DNA from: a virus
Reading direction: 5' to 3' (one strand)
DNA: 20,763 nt
Virus record (IMG/VR): IMGVR_UViG_3300011436_000011
Coordinates: 1 to 20,763 of that record
Part shown: in pieces, positions 5,093 through 12,500 of the stretch
Position numbering within the stretch: the stretch's first letter is position 1
How the letters are laid out: the number at the start of each line of letters is the position of its first letter
Notes under the pieces: model-generated
What the model was told of the DNA's origin: nothing
Databases searched by the model: none
The model's input: only the letters and a program-made list of their open reading frames with translations
Program-made: the position numbers and the translations under genes

Positions 5093-5533
5093 ATGCTATA
5101 TTTTAAGTACGAAATCACTGGCAAGGCCAAAGCCTACACACAAGATCAATGCGCGGGCGTCAATGGTTTTGACATTGAGCTAGCCCACCTGATAACCCGC
5201 AATGACCTTAAGAGCTTTGCGGCTGCCCAAGTGCTGGCGCAAGACGTGACGGCGGGCATGGGCGAAACCTACATTGCTACGGACGCGGGCGGCTATTGCT
5301 ACCCACAGTTCGACGTGATCAAGTTGCCCACGGTAGGCAGCCCCGTCAGCAAGGGCTTCAATGGCGACTACTACCCATGCGGTCTCATCGCCAAGGTAAG
5401 CCAGGATCATAAGCGGGTCACCACGGACACGGGCCTTACTTTTTACCGCCGCAAGCTGTCCGGCACTTGGCTAAACGAGCGTACTTGGTCGCTAGTCGCC
5501 GGGCACCTGGACCTCCGCAACCCATCATTCTAA
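5093..5533 (+). CDS. Hypothetical phage protein, 146 residues, own transcription unit
   Basis: I do not recognise a family. ATG 5093 is preceded by AAGGGA at about 5079-5084. The protein opens with LYFKYEITGKAKAYTQDQ and continues through DIELAHLITRNDLKSFAAAQ to a Gly/Tyr-rich middle (YIATDAGGYCYPQF) and a basic end (GLTFYRRKLSGTWLNERTW). No membrane segment, signal peptide or catalytic motif is visible. The gene is isolated between the terminator of the previous unit and the bidirectional terminator at the junction with the late operon, and has its own promoter. That layout, shared with the gene before it, is typical of independently controlled early phage genes. Function is unknown. Confidence 0.75.
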   Translation: MLYFKYEITGKAKAYTQDQCAGVNGFDIELAHLITRNDLKSFAAAQVLAQDVTAGMGETYIATDAGGYCYPQFDVIKLPTVGSPVSKGFNGDYYPCGLIAKVSQDHKRVTTDTGLTFYRRKLSGTWLNERTWSLVAGHLDLRNPSF

Positions 5534-5553
5534 ATACCGCTGCACACAAAAAG

Positions 5554-5586
5554 ACGCCCCGGCAAGAAACCGGGGCGTTTTAGTTT
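5554..5586. terminator. Bidirectional intrinsic terminator between converging operons
   Basis: ACGCCCCGG (5554-5562) and CCGGGGCGT (5570-5578) form a perfect 9-bp stem with a 7-base loop. On the plus strand it is followed by TTTTAGTTTT; on the minus strand the flanking AAAAAG (5548-5553) gives CTTTTT. It can therefore end both the plus-strand unit finishing at 5533 and the minus-strand late operon finishing at 5666. Confidence 0.9.
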
Positions 5587-5604
5587 TCCGTTTTCACATT
5601 GGGA

Positions 5605-5646
5605 GGTTAAACCCGCCGCGTCACATATGCGCGGCCTTGGTTAAAC
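5605..5646. repeat. GGTTAAAC direct repeats flanking a 6-bp hairpin
   Basis: GGTTAAAC occurs at 5605-5612 and 5639-5646. Between them GCCGCG (5615-5620) and CGCGGC (5630-5635) can pair around a 9-base loop. The element lies in the 3' untranslated end of the late operon, just before the bidirectional terminator. Its role is unknown. Confidence 0.4.
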
Positions 5647-5665
5647 GTATAGGAGACCTGTCAAG

Positions 5666-6121
5666 TTACTGGACCGGACCCGCTGGCAAAAAAGCCAGCG
5701 GCGATACGGTCGCTGTGGTGTCAGGGCAAATACGTTCGCCAATCAAGTTGCCGTCCGAAATGCCCTTCATATCGGTCCTAACGTCTTGGTGCCCGTTGCG
5801 CAGATAGTTTAGAAATCTGACCTCGGGCATTGTGTCAGGATCAACCCCGGCTTGCGTAGCCGCGTCAACCCATCGCGCAAGCAACGCGTCGTATTCAGCC
5901 GTGGCCGTGATACTAGGCGGCAGCCCATCCCGCCCGATGACAAGCGCCGTAATGCTGTCCTCGGATAGATAGTTAGGCTGCCACCATTCACAACCACTGC
6001 TAGGCACCGGTTGGATTGCGGTTAGTTCTATTAGCGGGGCGTCGCAAGCCGTCAAGAATAGCATCGTCAGACTTAGGCAAAGCCCTTTCGCCTTTTGCAA
6101 TAGCCGCTCTCTCCAACGCAT
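5666..6121 (-). CDS. Rz1-like outer spanin / lipoprotein
   Basis: The product has 151 residues from ATG 6121, which has AAAGGTG as ribosome binding site 6-7 bases upstream; the frame extends to 6343 but that part lies inside other genes. The N-terminus (MRWRERLLQKAKGLCLSLTM then LFLTAC) is a lipoprotein signal with lipobox L-T-A-C and lipidated C26. It is followed by CEWWQPNYLSEDSIT, resembling the W-x-P-I-Y-x-S-x-x-D pattern of many phage Rz1-like proteins. The first 122 bases overlap the preceding gene in another frame, as Rz1 nests in Rz. By family role an outer spanin joins an inner spanin across the periplasm to fuse the membranes at lysis. Odd points: it is longer than classical Rz1, and residue +2 after Cys is Asp, which in enteric bacteria keeps lipoproteins in the inner membrane. 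Confidence 0.6.
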   Translation of the reverse strand: MRWRERLLQKAKGLCLSLTMLFLTACDAPLIELTAIQPVPSSGCEWWQPNYLSEDSITALVIGRDGLPPSITATAEYDALLARWVDAATQAGVDPDTMPEVRFLNYLRNGHQDVRTDMKGISDGNLIGERICPDTTATVSPLAFLPAGPVQ

Positions 6122-6281
6122 CTCGGTCACCTTTTGCTTTTGCCGCCATGGCACCAACGCTTGCCATGGCTTGCGCGTTACGCCTGCGTTCGATGTAGTC
6201 ATTGAGCCCGCCCACAACGGAATTGATAAGAGTGCCAAGTCCGCCGAGAACAAGGTCAGTGACCCACTTAAAGCCGAACAC
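6000..6281 (-). CDS. Small lysis-block protein, possible inner-spanin (Rz-like) partner
   Basis: The product has 93 residues and starts at GTG 6281, directly after the stop of the upstream gene (TAAGTG), so translation is probably coupled. Residues about 5-27 (KWVTDLVLGGLGTLINSVVG) form a mildly hydrophobic segment, followed by a charged, Ala/Arg-rich helix (YIERRRNAQAMASVGAMAAK onward) that could be coiled coil. Its 3' half overlaps the lipoprotein gene in a different frame, the arrangement seen for Rz/Rz1. That context and the hydrophobic N-terminus plus long helix support an inner-spanin role, but the membrane segment is weak and the protein is short for Rz (usually about 150 residues). 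It may instead be a small virion or holin-associated protein. Confidence 0.5.
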   Translation of the reverse strand: MFGFKWVTDLVLGGLGTLINSVVGGLNDYIERRRNAQAMASVGAMAAKAKGDRDALERAAIAKGERALPKSDDAILDGLRRPANRTNRNPTGA

Positions 6282-6929
6282 TTAGGTAGCCGGTACAGGC
6301 ACGGGCAAAGGCGCACCGGTCCAATTGCCGGGGTCTTTGTCATACGGGAGTAACCGGGCTAGGACAAGATCGCGCAAGGCGTTCTCATCCTTGATGCCAA
6401 ACTTGGCCAGGGCACCGGGTACGAACTGTAGGATATAGCCAACGGCCAAGCTTACGAGTTGATTCCTCGTTTCAATCTTGGTCCAACTGACTTCCTTCAG
6501 TTCGCTTATGGCAAACTTGATACCGTAGTTGATGGCCTTGTCAAGATACTGCCGGTAAATGTCCTCCTGGCCTAAGATCGTAATGCCAGTTTTAGCCGAC
6601 ACTAGATTGGCGACCAGCCGGAATAACCAAATGCCAATTGCCCCAAGGACGGCGGCAATGAACTTGAGTACCGTTTCGATGGTTGGCATGAGGTCTAGAA
6701 TGCCGCCCTCAGTAGGCGGCACTGTGCCGTCCTGCGCAAAGGCAACTGTGGCCATAAGGACATGGGCCACGGGTTGCGCGATGATAGCGAAGGCGTAAAG
6801 CATCAGGAACGCAATCGCTAGGTTAGTCGCCACATAAAACGCGTTGCGTTCAACGTAGCGTAGTCCGCCGTTAATCGTGCGCATTGCCAACAGCGGCAAC
6901 GCTACGGCACTCGTAAGTAGTCGAAACAT
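6282..6929 (-). CDS. Membrane protein of the lysis block, holin-like
   Basis: The product has 215 residues from ATG 6929, with an excellent TAGGAGGTAAG ribosome binding site. Two hydrophobic helices are clear: residues about 31-51 (FYVATNLAIAFLMLYAFAII) and 84-107 (TVLKFIAAVLGAIGIWLF). AFAQDG at about 63-68 also resembles a signal-peptidase site. The C-terminal half is amphipathic and charged (EDIYRQYLDKAINYGIKFAI; ENALRDLVLARLLPY), reminiscent of long holin-family proteins with a cytoplasmic tail (for example the LLH holin type), though I cannot confirm a family. It follows the endolysin-like gene and precedes the spanin-like pair, so a pore-forming or lysis-timing role is the best inference. 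Confidence 0.5.
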   Translation of the reverse strand: MFRLLTSAVALPLLAMRTINGGLRYVERNAFYVATNLAIAFLMLYAFAIIAQPVAHVLMATVAFAQDGTVPPTEGGILDLMPTIETVLKFIAAVLGAIGIWLFRLVANLVSAKTGITILGQEDIYRQYLDKAINYGIKFAISELKEVSWTKIETRNQLVSLAVGYILQFVPGALAKFGIKDENALRDLVLARLLPYDKDPGNWTGAPLPVPVPAT

Positions 6930-6946
6930 CTTACCTCCTAGCTCTA

Positions 6947-7405
6947 CTAGATTTTCACAATGCCCGCCGCCGCAAGACCTTCCGTAAGGGTCTTGTCATC
7001 GTAAGGCTGTTGCCCGTTCTCATGCTGGATGATGGCTTTCACCAAGGGCAGCATATGGTCAAACATATTGAGGTCAAGCAATTGGTCAGGGGCAAAGCCA
7101 GTGGACTTGACCACGGCATTGATATAGGCGGACGTGTTATTCTCCGCCTTACCGGTATCCCCAAGCGGTGGAGCCCAACGGCCAATGATCCGCCGCACTG
7201 TGCGGATATCATGTCGCCGCTGGTATGTGCGCAAGATCACGGCAAGGGCGCGGATGCCCATTTGCGCCGTGGTAAATTCTTCGAATACAGGATCATCATC
7301 CGTCGCCCGCTCACCCTGCCATTGTGTCTTGTCGCCCGGCAGTTCCTTAATGTTGCCAGGATTGTTGCGCCGTATTCCACGGGGCAATTGCTTTGGTGCT
7401 GTCAC
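6947..7405 (-). CDS. Endolysin-like protein of the RNNNPGN family (predicted peptidoglycan hydrolase)
   Basis: The product has 152 residues from GTG 7405, which has a strong AGGAGGG ribosome binding site and overlaps the previous stop as GTGA. RGIRRNNPGN (9-18), W29 in QWQGE, FEEFTTAQMGIRA (41-53), IIGRWAPP (73-80), NNTSAYINAV and IIQHENG (125-131) follow the conserved order of a phage family typified by RGIRNNNPGNI. Members are annotated variously as lysozyme-like endolysin or structural protein and are thought to have a lysozyme-like fold that cuts peptidoglycan glycan strands. The position between small membrane proteins supports the lysis role. There is no signal peptide, so export would need a holin. 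The N-terminal variant RRNNPGN has one Asn replaced by Arg. Confidence 0.65.
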   Translation of the reverse strand: MTAPKQLPRGIRRNNPGNIKELPGDKTQWQGERATDDDPVFEEFTTAQMGIRALAVILRTYQRRHDIRTVRRIIGRWAPPLGDTGKAENNTSAYINAVVKSTGFAPDQLLDLNMFDHMLPLVKAIIQHENGQQPYDDKTLTEGLAAAGIVKI

Positions 7406-7677
7406 TGGACCCTCCTACGGTCTTCACGATAATCTAATTCCAACCTATCAACGCGGCTATCAAGCACGCGCAAGTTACCATCAATCTCATTAATCCGCTG
7501 CAAGTTGCTTTTGATTTCGGTAAGCTGGACCGTCAAGCCGGAGATGGTGGCGGCTATGGTTGCTTGCTGATTTGAAGCAGCAACTAAAGTGCTGCCTACC
7601 CATGCAAGTAAGCCAGCCGCAAGCGCTGTCAACACAGTGGTTATAGCTCTTTCCATTGTGTTCTGCACGTCAACCAT
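7402..7677 (-). CDS. Single-pass membrane protein with coiled coil, lysis block
   Basis: The product has 91 residues from ATG 7677 (8-base overlap with the upstream gene). One hydrophobic helix spans about residues 11-33 (ITTVLTALAAGLLAWVGSTL), followed by a heptad-rich helix from about residue 43 to the end (ISGLTVQLTEIKSNLQRINE; LRVLDSRVDRLELDYREDRR). This is the layout of a small membrane-anchored coiled-coil protein, such as an inner spanin, a one-TM holin or an assembly factor. It is joined by GTGA to the endolysin-like gene, which favours a holin or spanin function. The protein has no recognised catalytic motif. As an inner-spanin candidate it competes with the small protein at 6000-6281. 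Confidence 0.6.
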   Translation of the reverse strand: MVDVQNTMERAITTVLTALAAGLLAWVGSTLVAASNQQATIAATISGLTVQLTEIKSNLQRINEIDGNLRVLDSRVDRLELDYREDRRRVQ

Positions 7678-8059
7678 GTACCGGACCGCGAATAAGAACC
7701 CATGCCATGACTAGGGCATGTACAAAGTAAACCCCACCCGATGAACCGTATGGGACAGTTAGCGAAGCCATGACCGCCATGAAAACCCATACACCCATGG
7801 CAACGGCGGCCCCTGGATAGCGCAGCAACCAAAAGCCCCCACACATAGCAAGGCTTTGTAGCAGGGCTGCAACGCCAAAGATAGCGGCCCAAGCGTACTG
7901 GCTAGGGAGTACAGCGACCATGACCTTGTAGCGATATAGGCTTAGCGTCTGCTCACCATAGACCATCAACAGCCAACACCAATACCACAGGATGAACGCA
8001 GACGTTACTTCGGCTATCCGCGTGTCACTGTACCACCACCAAAAAGGTCTAAAGGTCAT
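7670..8059 (-). CDS. Polytopic membrane protein (about four TM helices) after the tail fibre gene
   Basis: The product has 129 residues from ATG 8059, preceded by AAGGA with 8-base spacing. It is very hydrophobic and rich in Trp and Tyr, with predicted helices near residues 17-36 (VTSAFILWYWCWLLMVYG), 53-78 (SQYAWAAIFGVAALLQSLAM), 83-102 (AAVAMGVWVFMAVMASLTV) and 108-125. It begins the block of membrane and lysis genes behind the tail fibre. Four-helix phage membrane proteins in this position can be holins, antiholins or membrane-modifying proteins. I do not recognise the family, so the call rests on topology and context. Confidence 0.6.
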   Translation of the reverse strand: MTFRPFWWWYSDTRIAEVTSAFILWYWCWLLMVYGEQTLSLYRYKVMVAVLPSQYAWAAIFGVAALLQSLAMCGGFWLLRYPGAAVAMGVWVFMAVMASLTVPYGSSGGVYFVHALVMAWVLIRGPVHG

Positions 8060-8062
8060 GGC

Positions 8063-9511
8063 TTAAATCCTTGGGTCATACCAACCCGCCGTTGCCAAGT
8101 CCGTATTGGTATTGGCAGCGGTGGACCGGGCAAAAACCTGTGAGGAGGTATCAGTCCAGATTTCCAAATCTTGTAACGGAGATAGCCATACACCGCCAGC
8201 GGTCCACATTTGCGCAGTTAACGGACCACCCGATGAAGCTGCAACGTCAACTTGACCCGACTCGCTAAAGTAAATAGCGTGAGTGATATTCTCCGGATAG
8301 AACCGGACCTTGGCTCTGGTTATAATCCCAAGCGGTGTAGACACAACAAACGCCTGCCGCGCGGCGCTGCCCAGCGCATTTACTGTATTGTCATTCTGGA
8401 TAGGAGTCTTCCAGATAAAATCTCCGCCATGTTGCAAGAACGCAAGTATATTAGATGACCCGTCAGTAAGCACAGAGCCAAGACGCTTTTTCTTGGTGTA
8501 GTTAGTAGGCATACTTGGCGTACCGGCATTGAGCGTGAAGATGGCATCCACCACGCCTGTATCAAGGCGCTTGATCCGCCATACATGATACCAAGAGGCG
8601 GCAGCCTTTGCGCCCGTGTCAATGCCGCCGTTGCCACTGCCTACGGCCCACGTCGCATCGAGACGCTTTGTGAGTATGGCGCTGCTACCCATGTCAACAG
8701 TGTGGGCATCATCGCGGCACTCACCTACTGAAATGTCAATATCATTAAGCGCATCCGTACCGTTATTTGAAAGCTCACAGCCCTCAATGTATCGGTAGCC
8801 TAAGCGTTGATCCGCTAGCACTAAGCCAGCATAGGGAATGTAACCGGTCAAATGCCAGTTGGCACCTAGGCGGGTCAACGCAAAGATATCGAACTGCTTA
8901 ATGTCAATGTCCACAGCGCCCGGCAAGAATACGCGTTCAGTTCCGCTTACATTGTGCCGCAGTAGGCCGGGCGTTGCATGGATGAAACGCAGCACAACAG
9001 TACGCCCATTGCCAGGGCCGCCCGCGTCACTGATGCTGTGCACGTCCGTAGCGCCGTCAACTTCAAACAAGCCACCATTCCCGGACCCGATGCTAAGCGC
9101 ATTGGCGGCGGTCAAAGTAGACCCCTGCTTAAACAACGCGCCTATGCCCGATGGTGTCACGGCAAATGACGTGCTCGACATGGCCAAGACTTCGGCACTC
9201 GTTGCCAATTCAACCAAACCAACGGCAGACGTACTGCTATTCCCAATGGCCACGCCCGCTAGGTAAGGCGTATAAGCATTGGTTGACGCGTTAACGGACC
9301 CGCGCACAATCCAATCCGCGCCATCATAAATTTTATCGAGCCATGGCGTGCCAGCATCGTCAAGCCAAACTGTGCCCGCTATCCGATAGCTTGGCGCGGT
9401 TGCGCCTTTGTGGCTGCTGTTAATTGCAGTGCGCCACGAGTTAAGATCGGAAGCAAGGTCCGTACCGCTTTTGGTTGCGGGATTGATGGTCCCAAAATCA
9501 TACTGAGACAT
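8063..9511 (-). CDS. Tail fibre protein (receptor-binding candidate)
   Basis: The product has 482 residues. ATG 9511 overlaps the J-like stop by one base (TAATG) and has GGAACGG upstream; the in-frame reading from 9544 lies inside the J-like gene. The N-terminus (SQYDFGTINPATKSGTDLA, then LNSWRTAINSSHKG) matches phage fibre openings, with a small domain where SYRIAGTVWLDDAG-P-W-KIYDG describes an expected-value strand pattern. Residues 98-126 (VGLVELATSAEVLAMSS then FAVTPSGIGALF) match the short repeat found in many tail fibres, including T4- and lambda-type side fibres. The C-terminal two-thirds are beta-rich without a catalytic motif, as expected for a trimeric receptor-binding region. Position just after J suggests it attaches to the tail tip. 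Confidence 0.8.
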   Translation of the reverse strand: MSQYDFGTINPATKSGTDLASDLNSWRTAINSSHKGATAPSYRIAGTVWLDDAGTPWLDKIYDGADWIVRGSVNASTNAYTPYLAGVAIGNSSTSAVGLVELATSAEVLAMSSTSFAVTPSGIGALFKQGSTLTAANALSIGSGNGGLFEVDGATDVHSISDAGGPGNGRTVVLRFIHATPGLLRHNVSGTERVFLPGAVDIDIKQFDIFALTRLGANWHLTGYIPYAGLVLADQRLGYRYIEGCELSNNGTDALNDIDISVGECRDDAHTVDMGSSAILTKRLDATWAVGSGNGGIDTGAKAAASWYHVWRIKRLDTGVVDAIFTLNAGTPSMPTNYTKKKRLGSVLTDGSSNILAFLQHGGDFIWKTPIQNDNTVNALGSAARQAFVVSTPLGIITRAKVRFYPENITHAIYFSESGQVDVAASSGGPLTAQMWTAGGVWLSPLQDLEIWTDTSSQVFARSTAANTNTDLATAGWYDPRI

Positions 9512-12500
9512 TACGTTACCGTTCCATATCCTGTAGCGGTCCAATCGAAATTGCGGGAAACCCGCGTAGCAGCCGCATTGAAGAAATTGATCGTAAAGCC
9601 CGTGCGCGATTTGCTGGTAGCCGTGTAGTAATCGCCCGAACCCATATTAGCAGGGGTGACTTGCAGCACTGGCTCATCTTTGAAAGCCGGGCTGTATGTT
9701 ATATTGGTATCTGCGCCGCTGTTGCTGGCAACATTTTTATTCCCTAGCGTCCTGTCCGGCATGTCAACCGTAAACACTAGCCCGCGTATTGCGGCATTGG
9801 TATTGGCAACGTAGCTTAGGATGATGGCGCGGAACTGCGCTCCCCTAAACGTATAGTCACCGGTAACAAAGTCTTTCCACGCTGTCCAAGTAGGTGACCC
9901 CGCCGGGTTATCCCGCGTGGTCCGTAGCTGCAAGATCACTTTCCACTCGGTTGGTTCAGTTTGCTGTAGCGCCGCAACACTAGCCAACGTGACCCAATTA
10001 GACATGACGTTCCCGGTATCAATGCCGATAGCGTCAAGCGTAGCGATAACTCTATTGTTGTAAACGTCGCCAAGGTCAACCGTAGTGGCAGACACATAAA
10101 GGGCGCTGGCAACTGGCGCACCACTATTAGGCGACGTGTCCAAATCAGATTGCGCAATGTTAGTATCCAGCGCCGTCAAACGCAAGGTGCTAGATACCAC
10201 AGTGCAATTAGTCTTTGTGCCGGTAAAGGCTGTATGCTCTGTGATGGTTTGCACAATGTTGAGATTGCTTTGCTCATCAATGGGCGTGACCACACTAGCC
10301 GCGTTAACGCTCTCATTCCCGCTGGTATCCACAGCCTTAATCAAGTAGGTGCCCACAACCATAGGCAACTTCACCGTAACATCTTTAACATTGGGCGAGT
10401 AGTCAGTAGACGAACCCCACGTTACGCCCGTGGTCAATGTGCTGTACTTGATCCTATAGTGGTCTAAGTCCAGGTCAGTCACCGGCTGCCAAACAAGCTG
10501 CATAGCGCCAGCGATGACAGACACCGAAAAACCCGTCACGTCCGCAGGCTTGCCAGCCAAGCCCGCGATTATAGCCGGGTCCAGCGTAGCCCATGGGCTA
10601 AACAATCTCTTATGCCCGTCAATGGCGCGCACCCTAAAGCCCCATGACCCTTCGGTAGTGTCAAGCACCTCAACGCGCGGTTGGTTGGTAAAGCCGATAG
10701 TGGTATAGTTCCCCGCACCCGCCCGACGCGTAGCCACTTCATATATCTGCACCCGTGGGTCCGCTGCGGCCGTCCAGCTAAGCGTTGCTGCGGACTTGAC
10801 GCTAGGACCGGCCCGGTACAAATACTCGGTAAAGCCAAGCGCCGTTGGCGGGGCCATGGGGCCAGTTGTCATAAGCGTATAGTTCGGTTCAGCTAGGACA
10901 ATGCCCTGTTCAACACGGTCATACTTGGCCGCGTCGTTAAAGATGGCAACGGCCTTGGCCGTCAGCTTGTCGATTTCTGACAAGGCCAATATGCGGAACT
11001 GGCGCGGGCTGAGATTGGTGCCCTTCAATATCCACACAGCACCGGGTACGCATGGGCGGACGTGGTACAGTTGGGCATTTGAAGCGTAAATGCCAGAACT
11101 ATTATCACCAACAAAAGAGGTTGTACCATAAGGATTCTGCGGCTTAAGGGCACAAGTGCCGATAGCCTGACCAGAAGGAACAAGTGCCCGCAATGTGCAG
11201 CGATAGATACCGCCGCCAAGGTCCAAAACGCTATTTGAAATAATAGTATAACCACTGCCGAATGTTGACGGCGACATAGCTTGAGTTGATAAGTTCACAC
11301 CGAGGGCTGCACCACTTGCCCCGTCAACTTGTGAAATGGTCAACTGACAAGCTGTGTACTCGGCCGGGTCAACATCAAAAACTAATTCAAATATTTGAGA
11401 GACATTTGTGTTACGGTCATAGCGCTGCGTAATGTAGTGCTGCGCACTCACTGTATTCGCTACTATCTTATCCGCCCGAGCCGTGCCATCGGCAGCATTA
11501 GCAGCGTTAGGAGTGACAGTGTTAAGTTGAGTGCGGGTCCAGACAACAGAATTATCAAGTTCATATGCGGACTGTAGAATGTTGTCACCCAAATACGCAC
11601 CGCTATATGGCGCAGCAACATCAAGCTCTGTGTAAGTGCCCTGTCCATTCGTAACCGTCTGATATTCTAACTTGCCGTCAGCCATCACAAGCCCGAGCTG
11701 GTAAGTCTCCCCGGCTTCCAATGTCACCGCCGCGTCAAGTACAATATGTGTAGCCGTGGCCGATGGCGACCGCCCGCCCCAACGGACGCCCATATAGTTA
11801 GGGTCCGCGATATCCACCAACAGGCCGGGCATCAAGTCCAAATTGTCAACGGCCACGGCCCAATCACAAAGCTCCGTCTCATGCTCCTCTGTATCCAAGA
11901 TCATCTTGGCATGTCGCCTAGCCTGCCCCCTGCTAGTGCAAAGCGGTATAGCGACATTGACCGGACGCCAACCGTACTTCCGTACCAAAGCCGCGTTTTG
12001 CACCACCTCTATTGTGGGCCGGTAATGGTCCACAGGATCGTTCCAACTGACCAGTGCAACCGTATGGCGGGCTAATAGGCCGGTGCCACTGTAATTGAAC
12101 TTGCCGTTAACGGTATCCGCCGGGACAATCGCCCTAGCAGGGGTGCCGGGCATGTCCGCCGATACGAACACTGTTCCGGTTGCGTAGTACATCATGCCCC
12201 GGAAGATGCTGGCTATGGCTTGGAGCACGTTGTACGCGTCTTCAAATTTGTTCAGTATGCCGTTGGCCTCAAAGCGTGGCTCAAGCCCGCCGAAGCCATC
12301 GTCTACGAATACGTCACTGTACTTAGCGACTTCGTAGAAAGACCATTTATCAATGGCGCTACTGTCGAGGTACTTGCCCAAGCCCCAACGCCTATTAGTC
12401 AACAGCGTATATAGGAACCACACTGCATTGGTGGTGTAGGCCGTTGTAAACGTGCCTGACCATACGCCATCATAGACCCGCGATTCTGGGTCATAGTTAT

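Noticed and set aside
5093-5533. Assignment of the 146-residue protein to a known anti-defence or regulatory family
   Set aside because: No motif I can name is present, so it is left as hypothetical.
5666-6343. Full 225-residue frame as the lipoprotein gene
   Set aside because: The first 74 residues would lie over two other genes and would bury the lipoprotein signal. ATG 6121 has a good ribosome binding site and puts the lipobox at the right place.
8859-9266. Long plus-strand open frame opposite the tail fibre gene
   Set aside because: It is antisense to a well-supported late gene, with no ribosome binding site and no recognisable product; other long plus-strand frames over 5666-20763 were rejected for the same reason.
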